Below, one piece after another: positions 1 through 6,767 of a stretch of DNA of 19,090 bases. Position numbers and translations under genes: made by a program. The notes below the pieces were generated by a model. It had not been told where the DNA came from and ran no database searches. It was given only the letters and a program-made list of their open reading frames with translations. The stretch is taken from contig DASWJQ010000102.1 of NCBI GenBank assembly GCA_036397095.1, positions 1 to 19,090 on the forward strand, read 5' to 3'. The first letter of the stretch is position 1; every line of letters starts with the position of its first letter. The DNA comes from DASWJQ01 sp036397095. GTDB lineage: Bacteria; Chloroflexota; Anaerolineae; Anaerolineales; E44-bin32.

Positions 1-1
1 G

Positions 2-1105
2 ATCGCCCAAGTCCGAGGAACGGTCGACGGCATCACATTCTCTTGCCCCCAAGAACGCTGCACAATCCAGCTCAGACCGACTGGCACCCAGGGCAGTCGA
101 ATCAGCTTCTGGGCAGTATCGACCTTTGGTGACAGCTCGGAACACTACGAAGCCCGAGTTCGGGTTTCCCCGGCGGGAAGCAGTGGTTGGCATGTAGACG
201 TGCTAAGCAGTCAATGGCGCGGTACGCCCGCCCCCAGCTGTGCCGCCGCATGGGGGTCGCTGCCGCCGCCCGGAGGCTTACCGGAGTGGCTGACTACGCC
301 GGGTCATCCGTCGGACCTGGCTTCGAATCACGTGCTGGTCAGGCTGTCGGATTCCCTGGTGCGCTGGGGGGCTGTCGATACGAGCGGTTGTCCGGGCGGC
401 GGATTCATGTCTGATGGAAGCCTTAACGCCTGCGGGCTTGAGGTTGTCCGGCCGGTCGCCAGTGAATGGCAGAATCGATTCGATCAGCGCATCCTGGCGG
501 TTGGACTGCAAGAGAATGTACCGGCATTCCTGTTGAAGAGACTGTTCGCCACAGAGAGTCAGTTCTGGCCTGGCGTATACGACGGTCGTGAGGACGAGAT
601 TGGGTTTGGCCACCTGACCCTACAAGGCGCGGATGCAACCATGCTTTGGAACAGTGAGTTCTTCAGCCAATTCTGTCCCCTCGTGCTCTCCGAGCACGCC
701 TGTGATCAAGGCTACAGCGCTTTGCTTGCCGGCGAACAGGAAGTCCTTCGCGGTGCCTTACTTCGAACGGTCGATGCCAGCTGCCCTTCGTGCCCGAGCG
801 GAATCGATCTCAGCCGGGCGGATGCCAGCATTAGCGTGTTCGCCGAGACCTTGCTGGCGAACTGCAATCAAGTGGCGCGGTTGGTCGAGAACACCACCGA
901 ATTCAGCCCCGGCGACATTGCCAGCTTCGAGGATTTGTGGCTGATGACACTGGCCAACTATCACGCGGGCCCTGGCTGCCTGGGGACGGCACTGGAGGCG
1001 TACTGGGATGAGCAGCCAGCGCTCACCTGGCTAGGCATCAGCGGTGAGCTTGAAGTCGAGTGCCCGTGGGCGATCGACTACGTACAGGCGATCACCGACC
1101 CATAG
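2..1105 (+). CDS. Exported protein with C-terminal lytic-transglycosylase-like domain (5' partial)
   Basis: The frame is open from the first bases of the window, so the true start lies upstream; 367 residues are visible. Residues 1-57 look like the end of an Ig/beta-sandwich repeat (ISFWAVSTFGDSSE, then ARVRVSP), a type common in Chloroflexi surface proteins. From about residue 165 the sequence resembles the SLT (soluble lytic transglycosylase) fold. LKRLFATESQFWPG places a likely catalytic Glu at visible residue 185 (nt 554-556). GFGHLTLQGA follows in the place of the usual GLMQ segment, and LANYHAGPGCL matches the A-Y-N-A-G-P-G motif. Cysteines are frequent, which fits an extracytoplasmic protein. 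The inferred role is cleavage of peptidoglycan glycan strands or binding to them. The divergence (GFGH instead of GLMQ) means activity is not certain. It ends 9 bp before the convergent response regulator. Confidence 0.7.
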   Translation: MAQVRGTVDGITFSCPQERCTIQLRPTGTQGSRISFWAVSTFGDSSEHYEARVRVSPAGSSGWHVDVLSSQWRGTPAPSCAAAWGSLPPPGGLPEWLTTPGHPSDLASNHVLVRLSDSLVRWGAVDTSGCPGGGFMSDGSLNACGLEVVRPVASEWQNRFDQRILAVGLQENVPAFLLKRLFATESQFWPGVYDGREDEIGFGHLTLQGADATMLWNSEFFSQFCPLVLSEHACDQGYSALLAGEQEVLRGALLRTVDASCPSCPSGIDLSRADASISVFAETLLANCNQVARLVENTTEFSPGDIASFEDLWLMTLANYHAGPGCLGTALEAYWDEQPALTWLGISGELEVECPWAIDYVQAITDP

Positions 1106-1114
1106 ACGGAAATC

Positions 1115-1504
1115 CTAGTTGGCGGGGAGTAGGCTGTGGATCGTCGTCCGCAGTCGCTGCAGAGAAAATGGCTTGCCGAGGAAAGCATCGGCGCCGGCTT
1201 CATGAGCCGCCCGTCGGTCCTCCTCCATCACGCGAGCCGACACCACCACGGTCGGGATGGCCTGCAATCCTGGGCTGGCGCGTAAGGCACGCACCAGGCA
1301 CAAGCCGTCGACCTCGGGCATCATGATGTCGGTCAGGATCAGGTCCGGCACCTGGGCCTCGATGGCGAGCTTGGCTTCGTCGACACTGAAGGCCACCCCC
1401 ACCTGGTAACCCTGGCGGCACAACAGCTCGCTCATGATCGAACAGAAGGTGGGGTCGTCGTCGACGACCAGGATCCTTTCCCCTTGGGATACAGGCTGGG
1501 CCAT
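1115..1504 (-). CDS. Single-domain response regulator (CheY-like receiver)
   Basis: This 129-residue protein is essentially one receiver domain. It has the acidic Mg-binding cluster DDD at 15-17, the phospho-acceptor Asp59 in LILTDIMMP, the switch Ser89 in VVVSA and the conserved Lys111 in FLGKPF. There is no output domain, so it must act by protein contact or as a phosphate relay. No histidine kinase lies in the window. The ATG at 1502-1504 is well supported: two overlapping GGAGG cores occur 4 and 8 nt upstream on the minus strand. Convergent with the transglycosylase-like gene (9-bp gap). Its partner and pathway cannot be read from context. Confidence 0.93.
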   Translation of the reverse strand: MAQPVSQGERILVVDDDPTFCSIMSELLCRQGYQVGVAFSVDEAKLAIEAQVPDLILTDIMMPEVDGLCLVRALRASPGLQAIPTVVVSARVMEEDRRAAHEAGADAFLGKPFSLQRLRTTIHSLLPAN

Positions 1505-1580
1505 ACGGCCTCCCTCCGGCGTAAATGGGGCCAGAGGGAGGGATTGCAGAATTCATGCCATTGGAAACCGGCTTGCAAGA

Positions 1581-1685
1581 CTAGTGCTGACTGACCGCCT
1601 GACGTATTGCCCGGACTTCTTCCAGCAAGCGCGGCAAGATCTCGTCTGTGGTCTGCAGTTCTTCGCCAGCGCCGGTGGCCGGCAT
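1581..1685 (-). CDS. Possible 34-residue ORF
   Basis: This short minus-strand ORF lies between comM and the response regulator. It encodes an acidic, helix-forming peptide (EELQTTDEILPRLLEEV, then RAIRQAVSQH). The leucine/isoleucine spacing suggests an amphipathic or coiled-coil helix. The ATG used here has no clear ribosome binding site. Upstream in the same frame, an ATG at 1728-1730 directly follows an AGGAAGG sequence but is cut off by a TGA at 1710-1712. It could therefore be a degraded 49-codon gene, a real microprotein or chance. No family is recognised. Confidence 0.3.
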   Translation of the reverse strand: MPATGAGEELQTTDEILPRLLEEVRAIRQAVSQH

Positions 1686-1811
1686 CGCCTGGCGGAAACG
1701 GCGCCCCGTTCAATTGAGCCTGCGCACCATCCTTCCTATCTTAAAGGGATCTCGTGGTTGCACTGAACGCCGAGAGGACGGCCGGCCGACAACCCCTGCG
1801 CAGCTCGGTCC

Positions 1812-3329
1812 CTATTCCCACCGCCGCGGCCGGTACTGCAGCGCTTCGGCCAGATGCACCGTCCGAATCGCCTCGCCGCCCTCTAAATCTGCGATGGTGC
1901 GGGCCAGTTTGAGCACACGATGGTAGGCACGGGCGGACAGACCGAGCTGCTGCATCGCCTGTCGAATCAACGAACGGCCGCTTTCGTCGAGGCTGCAGAA
2001 TCGGCGGACCTCGCTTGGCCCCATGTCGGCATTGCACAGCATCGCGGCGTCACGCATCCGGCCAATCTGACGCTGCCGAGCCGCCTCGACCCGCGACCGG
2101 ATCTCGTCCGACGGCTCGCCGGTGCGGTCGGCGCTCAGCTTCTCGAAGTCAACACGCGGCACTTCGACATGCATATCGATGCGGTCGAGCAACGGGCCCG
2201 AGATGCGTTTCTGGTAGCGGGTGACGCTGGCCGAGGAGCAGGTGCACGCCCGGCTGGAATCTCCGAAATAGCCACAAGGGCACGGGTTCATGGCCGCCAC
2301 CAGCATAAAGTTGGCCGGGAAGGAGGTCGAGCCGCGCGCCCGGCTGATCGTGACAACCTTGTCTTCCATCGGCTGGCGCAGCACCTCGAGCGCCCGCCGG
2401 TCGAACTCGGGCAGTTCATCCAGGAACAGCACGCCGCGGTGGGCCAGCGTGATCTCGCCGGGTTTGGGCCAATTGCCCCCACCGACCAATCCAGCGTGCG
2501 AAATGGTGTGATGCGGGGCGCGGAAGGGCCGGCTTTGAATCAGCGGCGTATCGCGTGGCAGTTGGTCGGCTACGGAATAGACCTGGGTGACGTCGAGCGC
2601 CTCCGGCACACTCATGGCCGGCAGGATCGACGGCATTGACCGGGCCAACAGAGTCTTGCCGGCGCCCGGTGGGCCCGTGAGCAGCAGGTTGTGTCCGCCG
2701 GCCGCTGCCACCTCCAGGGCACGCTTGGCGTGCTCCTGGCCCTTGATCTCGGCGAAGTCGGTCGCCACCTCCGGCACGACGTTGGTGTAGCCTTCCCCCA
2801 CGAACGGTGCCAGCGGCTCCACTCCCGATAAGTGGTTAACCAGGGAGGTCAGCGACGGCACGGCCAGCACTTCCATATCGGGGATCAGGCCAGCCTCGGG
2901 GGCGTCTTCTTGGGGAACCATCACCCGCACAAACCCTTGCTGTTTGGCCAGGGCCGTCATCGGCAGCACGCCGCGGATGTGGCGCAAGGTGCCGTCGAGC
3001 GACAGCTCACCCATCATGACGGTGCCATCCAACCCGTCCGGCCGGATTTGACCGGTCGCCAGCAAGACACCGACGGCGATCGGCAGATCGTAGGCCGGAC
3101 CTTCCTTGCGTAGATTGGCTGGCGCCAGATTGACAGTCAAGCGCTGCCCGGGAAAATGCAAGCCGGCATTCTTGACAGCCGACTTGACACGTTCGCGGCT
3201 CTCTTGAACGGCCGTATCGGGGAGACCGACGATGGCGAAGGAAGGAAGCCCGCGCGAAGTGTCCACTTCGACCTCGACGATCGCCCCCTCAAGGCCAAGA
3301 ATGGCACATGAGTGGACCTTTGCGAGCAC
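1812..3329 (-). CDS. comM: YifB/ComM family Mg-chelatase-like AAA+ ATPase
   Basis: The 505 residues match the usual length of the family. The N-terminal Lon-protease-like region (about 1-170) starts with the characteristic VHSCAILGLEGAIVEVEVD and GLPSFAIVGLPDTAVQESRE. The AAA+ core has Walker A GPPGAGKT at 219-226 and Walker B LFLDEL at 301-306. RAPHHTISHAGLVGGG (270-285) and the Cys-rich segment NPCPCGYFGD...CTC (349-364) are also typical. The C-terminal helical domain closes the protein. Known members are hexameric helicases that promote branch migration during natural transformation. Start is GTG at 3327-3329 with no strong Shine-Dalgarno. No other competence gene is in the window, so use in transformation here is inference. 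Confidence 0.95.
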   Translation of the reverse strand: MLAKVHSCAILGLEGAIVEVEVDTSRGLPSFAIVGLPDTAVQESRERVKSAVKNAGLHFPGQRLTVNLAPANLRKEGPAYDLPIAVGVLLATGQIRPDGLDGTVMMGELSLDGTLRHIRGVLPMTALAKQQGFVRVMVPQEDAPEAGLIPDMEVLAVPSLTSLVNHLSGVEPLAPFVGEGYTNVVPEVATDFAEIKGQEHAKRALEVAAAGGHNLLLTGPPGAGKTLLARSMPSILPAMSVPEALDVTQVYSVADQLPRDTPLIQSRPFRAPHHTISHAGLVGGGNWPKPGEITLAHRGVLFLDELPEFDRRALEVLRQPMEDKVVTISRARGSTSFPANFMLVAAMNPCPCGYFGDSSRACTCSSASVTRYQKRISGPLLDRIDMHVEVPRVDFEKLSADRTGEPSDEIRSRVEAARQRQIGRMRDAAMLCNADMGPSEVRRFCSLDESGRSLIRQAMQQLGLSARAYHRVLKLARTIADLEGGEAIRTVHLAEALQYRPRRWE

Positions 3330-3389
3330 ACTGCCAGTCTAGACCGCCGCCGGTCCGCCGTCAAGCGAGCGGCGACTGACATTACGGGA

Positions 3390-3420
3390 AAACAAACGGG
3401 GCGCGCCCTTGGCGCGCCCC
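3390..3420 (-). terminator. Rho-independent terminator
   Basis: A perfect 10-bp G+C stem (GGGGCGCGCC at 3398-3407 with its complement at 3411-3420) encloses a 3-nt loop. Read on the minus strand it is followed by GTTTGTTTT, a good U-tract. It sits 26 nt after the stop of the SdrD_B lipoprotein gene and before comM, so it ends the lipoprotein transcript and separates it from comM. Confidence 0.88.
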
Positions 3421-3445
3421 GCTTCGAATCGTTGCTGTATCCTGG

Positions 3446-4252
3446 CTAGCTACCCGGTGGTGTTGCGGTGGCAGCCACTACAACGACGGTGAACTCGTAG
3501 TCCAACTCGGGGATTGTCACGATGTAATCCCCGAACTGGAGGATCCGCACGCGAATGACCGCCGTGCCGTATTCGTCGGCCGCTCCGCTGAAGTTCCCGT
3601 CGCCGTCGACGGCCGGACCACTGACATTTCCGCTGACGGTTGCGCCCGGCTCCAGGTTGTTGATCGTGATCACGATCTCACTGTAGCTGCCCGGCGCGGT
3701 GTGCTCGTAGGTCGTGATGATCTCGGGCGGCACGCTCGCCGGCGGCGTGGGTGTGTGTGTCGGCGTCGCCGTCGGCGGCACCGTGGTCGGTCCGCTGGCG
3801 GTCCGCAGCAAGCCCGCATCCCGCGTCAGATCTCCGCCGCTGTAGCTGAAGGGCTCGGTCTGCCCGTCCGTCTGACGGGCATCACTGTCCAGGCTATCGT
3901 CCTGGCCCTGGTCCATCAGGGTGAACGACAGCTCGTCGTGCGGGATGAACTCCAGGGAGTAGGTCCCATCTTCGACGTCGGAAAAGCCGTAGAGCCCGTC
4001 GCCATTGGTGGTCGTCTCGGCAACGCCGCCGCCGGTCTCATCCAGCAGCCGAACGGTGACGCCGGCGACTCCGGTCTCCTCCTCATCCTGGATGCCATTG
4101 CCGTTGGCATCCAGCCAGACCCAGTCGCCAAGGTTCCCCCCCCCACCGATGCCGCCCAGCAGCCCCGACGGACTGCAGGTGCAGGCACCTGCAACCAGCA
4201 CCAAGGCGACGGCAATGACAGCCACCTTGTTCGTTGTGCGCCTTTCCATCAT
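3446..4252 (-). CDS. SdrD_B-domain lipoprotein with Ig-like C-terminus
   Basis: The frame opens to 4336, but the ATG at 4250-4252 is preferred because AAGGAG lies 5 nt upstream; this gives 268 residues. The N-terminus is Lys/Arg-bearing then hydrophobic (VAVIAVALVLVAGA), followed by Cys24 and Cys26. This is a plausible though imperfect lipobox, so lipid anchoring is likely. Residues about 41-150 form an SdrD_B/Cna-B-like domain: GDWVWLDANGNGIQDEEETG with the Asp/Asn pattern of a calcium-binding loop, then GVTVRLLDETGGGV. A TPTATPTHTPTPP linker follows (156-172). The last 95 residues form a predicted beta-sandwich (YSEIVITINNLEPGATVSG). The role is probably surface display or adhesion; no ligand can be named. 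It is divergent from the FGE-like lipoprotein and ends in a strong terminator. Confidence 0.82.
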   Translation of the reverse strand: MMERRTTNKVAVIAVALVLVAGACTCSPSGLLGGIGGGGNLGDWVWLDANGNGIQDEEETGVAGVTVRLLDETGGGVAETTTNGDGLYGFSDVEDGTYSLEFIPHDELSFTLMDQGQDDSLDSDARQTDGQTEPFSYSGGDLTRDAGLLRTASGPTTVPPTATPTHTPTPPASVPPEIITTYEHTAPGSYSEIVITINNLEPGATVSGNVSGPAVDGDGNFSGAADEYGTAVIRVRILQFGDYIVTIPELDYEFTVVVVAATATPPGS

Positions 4253-4360
4253 CTCTTCTCCTTCTCTCTTCTCCCAATCCGGGCACCCAAGCATCACGGT
4301 CTGCCTGGGGCCTAGTCGCAAGAGATTAACACACATTGGTAGGCACCGCCACCGGCCTGC

Positions 4361-4397
4361 AAGACACCCTGGGGCACACGATGCTATGATGGCGCCA
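4361..4397 (+). promoter_or_regulatory. Promoter giving a probable leaderless mRNA
   Basis: A near-consensus -10 TATGAT at 4385-4390 is preceded, 18 bp upstream, by AAGACA (4361-4366), which matches TTGACA at four of six positions. Transcription would begin about 7 nt after the -10, right at the ATG at 4397. There is no ribosome binding site before that ATG. Leaderless translation of the FGE-like gene is the simplest reading. Confidence 0.55.
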
Positions 4398-5446
4398 TGA
4401 CATCGGGACCGGCAACATCCCGCCTGCTTCGCACCCTACCGGCCATCTTTCCCTGTCTCTTGCTTGCCACCTGGTTGGCCGGCTGCCAGCCGGCGGTTAC
4501 TGCCGCCACACTTCCGCCCGAGGTCGCTTCGGCGACGCCCGCACCCCCCCAGCCGGCGCCGACCGCCAGCTCCAGCCCGCTGCCGCCGACGCCGGGCGCC
4601 GCGCCCTCGCCGGCTTCTCCGTTGCCAACCGCCGGGCCGCCGCCCGAGGAAGAGATTCTCGATGGATTCTGGACCTCAGCGGTGGACGACGCCCAGTTGG
4701 TCCTGATCCCGGCCGGCCGGTTCCGGATGGGGACGCTGGCCGATTTCCTCGGCCGTCAGCCCGATGAGCTGCCCCAGCACGAAGTCATGCTGGACGCCTT
4801 CTGGATGGATGTATTGGAGGTCAGCTGGGAGCAATACCAGCGGTGCACTGATGCTGGGGCTTGTCCAGCAAGCCTGCTGGGACCACCCCCACCGGGCCAG
4901 GACGACTATCCGGTGTGGGGAGTGACCTGGCACGCCGCCGAAGCCTACTGCGCCTGGGCCGGTCGGCAATTGCCGACCGAGGCCGAATGGGAAAAGGCGG
5001 CCCGCGGCACCGATGCCCGCCGCTACCCATGGGGCTGGGTCGGCGTCGCCGAAAGCAGCGACGGCCTCCGGCTCAACCTGTGCGACAGCAACTGCGAGAC
5101 GGACTATCACACGGTTTCGATTGATGACGGCTACGCCGAGGCTGCGCCTGTCGGCTCGTTTCCAGCCGGCGCCAGCCCCTACGGAATGCTCGACATGGCC
5201 GGCAACCTTTGGGAATGGACCGCCGATTGGTATGACTCGCGTGCGTATCGGGGAAACGACCGAACCAACCCGACGGGCCCGGAGAACGGTCGGGCCAAGG
5301 TCATCCGCGGCGGTTCATGGTTGGAGGCGGCCTGGCAGGGACAGCTTTGGAACCTGCGGGCCACCAATCGGGCGTGGATGCCACCCGAGAGAGGCAGTGT
5401 GGACCTGGGTTTCCGCTGCGCTCTGTCGGCCGCCGGCGACGATTGA
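4397..5446 (+). CDS. Formylglycine-enzyme-like (SUMF1/FGE-sulfatase fold) lipoprotein, probably non-catalytic
   Basis: This is a 349-residue lipoprotein. A hydrophobic signal ends in the lipobox LAGC (Cys30), followed by a Pro/Ala/Ser-rich linker (31-85). The FGE-sulfatase fold fills about 95-342, with LVLIPAGRFRMGT, VTWHAAEAYCAWAGRQLPTEAEWEKAARG (split 175-203), YPWG, GNLWEWTADWYD (269-280), VIRGGSW and DLGFRC. In catalytic FGE two cysteines follow the RGGS motif and bind copper. Here the segment after RGGSW reads LEAAWQGQLWNLRATNRAW and has none. It is therefore probably a binding or structural member of the family, not a sulfatase-activating enzyme. The ATG lies just beyond a -10 box with no Shine-Dalgarno. 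No sulfatase is nearby. Confidence 0.88.
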   Translation: MTSGPATSRLLRTLPAIFPCLLLATWLAGCQPAVTAATLPPEVASATPAPPQPAPTASSSPLPPTPGAAPSPASPLPTAGPPPEEEILDGFWTSAVDDAQLVLIPAGRFRMGTLADFLGRQPDELPQHEVMLDAFWMDVLEVSWEQYQRCTDAGACPASLLGPPPPGQDDYPVWGVTWHAAEAYCAWAGRQLPTEAEWEKAARGTDARRYPWGWVGVAESSDGLRLNLCDSNCETDYHTVSIDDGYAEAAPVGSFPAGASPYGMLDMAGNLWEWTADWYDSRAYRGNDRTNPTGPENGRAKVIRGGSWLEAAWQGQLWNLRATNRAWMPPERGSVDLGFRCALSAAGDD

Positions 5447-5507
5447 CCAGGGGTGAAGGGGCTTGCGCGCTGGGGGAATCCGATTTGCCGATGGATCTAG
5501 ATCGACC

Positions 5508-5535
5508 GTAGCGGCACGATACATCGTGCCGCTAC
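5508..5535. repeat. REP-like palindrome
   Basis: GTAGCGGCACGAT at 5508-5520 is followed after 2 nt by its exact complement at 5523-5535: 13-bp arms and an almost absent loop. There is no T-run on either side, so it fits a dispersed palindromic repeat better than a terminator. It begins 62 bp after the FGE-like gene and could still protect or end that transcript. Confidence 0.7.
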
Positions 5536-5599
5536 CAGGGTTGTTGCTGACGGCTGGATTCTTCCCCAACAGGTCAGAGATGATGACGAGCCGTTGTGG

Positions 5600-5619
5600 G
5601 GGCGCATCGCCATGCGCCC
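5600..5619. repeat. GC-rich palindromic repeat, copy 1
   Basis: GGGCGCAT (5600-5607) and ATGCGCCC (5612-5619) form an 8-bp inverted repeat around CGCC. The right 15 nt (5605-5619) recur exactly at 5682-5696. Confidence 0.65.
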
Positions 5620-5667
5620 TTGCGGGTTGAATGGTCGCCGGCCAAAGGTACTGGCGCCGACCGTGAT

Positions 5668-5697
5668 GGGGCGCCCGGGCTCATCGCCATGCGCCCC
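5668..5697. repeat. GC-rich palindromic repeat, copy 2
   Basis: GGGGCGC (5668-5674) and GCGCCCC (5691-5697) form an inverted repeat. It includes the 15-bp motif CATCGCCATGCGCCC (5682-5696), identical to copy 1 and in the same orientation 77 bp away. Confidence 0.6.
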
Positions 5698-5762
5698 TAC
5701 CGAGATCCCTCCATCGTCCCGCGTCCAATTCCTCATTCCATGACCCCTTGCCGCGTATCCCC

Positions 5763-5790
5763 TATCACTTGTCACCAATCACCGATCACC
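5763..5790. repeat. Four 7-bp tandem repeats
   Basis: The units TATCACT, TGTCACC, AATCACC and GATCACC follow one another without spacers (consensus NNTCACC). The preceding 25 bp look like a more decayed extension. Short heptamer arrays of this kind are a frequent intergenic feature in environmental genomes; no function is known to me. Confidence 0.6.
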
Positions 5791-5805
5791 CACGCCGTTT
5801 CTCCC

Positions 5806-6471
5806 TCACGAAGCCTCCGGCTCGTTCCTCACCCGGCGATACAGCCAGTACGAGTAACCCATCGGAATCACGGCGCAGACCACGATCGAGCTCAGGATTA
5901 CCGCCATGCTGAAGCTTGGCGGCAGCACGACGCTGGCCATCAGCAACAATCCGGTCAGGACAAACAGCCGGCCTCCAAGCTGATGGGTCTTGCGCCATAC
6001 ATGCTCGTTGGACAGCGTCCACGGTGTGCGAATGCCGACAAACCAGTTGGAGCGGACCCTCGGCATGTAATTGCCGAGCAGCACGAATAACAACCCGACA
6101 GCCAGGATCACCAGGTTGCTGTTGAGCATGTTGCCGCCGAGCAGCACGCTGTACAGCGTGACCAACTGGATGAATACCATGAACAACACAATCCCGGTCC
6201 GCAAGATCCGGTAGGTGCCTTCGAACCGCTCATAGCTGGCACGGCGCGGATCCAGATGGGGGATTACCAACAGAAGCAGGTAGATCCCGACGGCCGTCGC
6301 CGGCAACAGGAAGGCGCCGTACGTCTTGGCAGCGAAGTTGTCCGGTTGACCGACTAGATTCCAGTGGATCGGCATCGGGTCAGGCAGCTGGCCATACAAG
6401 AACAGCGTCCCCAGAGACACCAGGACGATGGCGGCAATTGGCATCCATTCATGCTTCCATTCAAACTTCAT
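5806..6471 (-). CDS. sdpI: SdpI family membrane protein (DUF1648 + SdpI region)
   Basis: The ATG at 6469-6471 is chosen because GGGGAGGAA precedes it with the core 6 nt away, giving 221 residues. A GTG further up (6486) lies inside that ribosome binding site. The N-terminal DUF1648 signature is LPDPMPIHWNLVGQPD (29-44). The SdpI signature is GNYMPRVRSNWFVGIRTP (133-150) followed by WTLSNEHVWRKTHQLGG. About six membrane segments are seen (11-27, 52-70, 91-111, 118-134, 168-184, 190-208). In Bacillus, SdpI gives immunity to the SdpC peptide and holds the repressor SdpR at the membrane. Here it is the last gene of a CPBP-SdpR-SdpI operon, overlapping the regulator by 11 bp. No SdpC-like toxin lies in the window, so the signal or toxin it answers is unknown. 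Confidence 0.9.
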   Translation of the reverse strand: MKFEWKHEWMPIAAIVLVSLGTLFLYGQLPDPMPIHWNLVGQPDNFAAKTYGAFLLPATAVGIYLLLLVIPHLDPRRASYERFEGTYRILRTGIVLFMVFIQLVTLYSVLLGGNMLNSNLVILAVGLLFVLLGNYMPRVRSNWFVGIRTPWTLSNEHVWRKTHQLGGRLFVLTGLLLMASVVLPPSFSMAVILSSIVVCAVIPMGYSYWLYRRVRNEPEAS

Positions 6472-6742
6472 CGGATTCCTCCCCACGTACCCCGAGTAGC
6501 GCCAGCAGTGCGGCAGCGAACTCTTGCAGAACGGTTGTGTTCAACGAGTAGATCAATTCTTGTCCCTGTCGTTCCACCAACACCAAATCGGCTTCGCGCA
6601 GCACCTTTAAGTGGTGCGAGATCGACGGCCAGGAAATGTCAAACTCGGCTGCAATATCGCCGGCGGCCAAATCCCGGTCGCGCAACAGCTGAAGGATGCG
6701 GCGGCGAGTGGCATCAGCCACCGCTTTGAAGGCTGCGTTCAC
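6461..6742 (-). CDS. sdpR: SdpR-like ArsR family repressor
   Basis: This 93-residue winged-helix protein has the ArsR layout. FKAVADATRRRILQLLRD opens it, and the recognition helix lies in ISWPSISHHLKVLREADLV (36-54). The wing follows in VERQGQELIYSLN. There are no cysteine or histidine metal sites of the ArsR/SmtB type, which agrees with the SdpR subgroup rather than metal sensors. Start is GTG at 6740-6742, with a strong AAGGAGGG whose core is 7 nt upstream. It follows the CPBP gene after 25 bp and overlaps the sdpI-like start, as expected for coupled translation. The probable target is the palindrome at 7583-7598 in the operon promoter. Confidence 0.92.
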   Translation of the reverse strand: MNAAFKAVADATRRRILQLLRDRDLAAGDIAAEFDISWPSISHHLKVLREADLVLVERQGQELIYSLNTTVLQEFAAALLALLGVRGEESDEV

Positions 6743-6767
6743 CGTGTGCCCTCCTTATCAGGCCCCA

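Larger units (their letters stand above)
5447..5805. other. Gene-free interval rich in short repeats
   Basis: This 359-bp gap lies between two converging genes (FGE-like ending at 5446, sdpI-like ending at 5806). It has no convincing ORF. It holds a 28-bp near-perfect palindrome, two copies of a 15-bp GC-rich motif and a run of 7-bp repeats, listed separately. No classical terminator with a T-tract is seen, although the first palindrome could stop transcription from the plus side. Confidence 0.7.

Noticed and set aside
1920..2639. 239-residue plus-strand reading frame opposite comM
   Set aside because: It mirrors conserved AAA+ motifs of comM and has no recognisable protein features of its own.
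4397..5446. Naming the FGE-like protein as a sulfatase-modifying factor
   Set aside because: The catalytic cysteines after RGGS are missing and no sulfatase gene is nearby.
5763..5790. Heptamer array considered as a CRISPR remnant
   Set aside because: Units are 7 bp, contiguous and without spacers; no cas gene is in the window.
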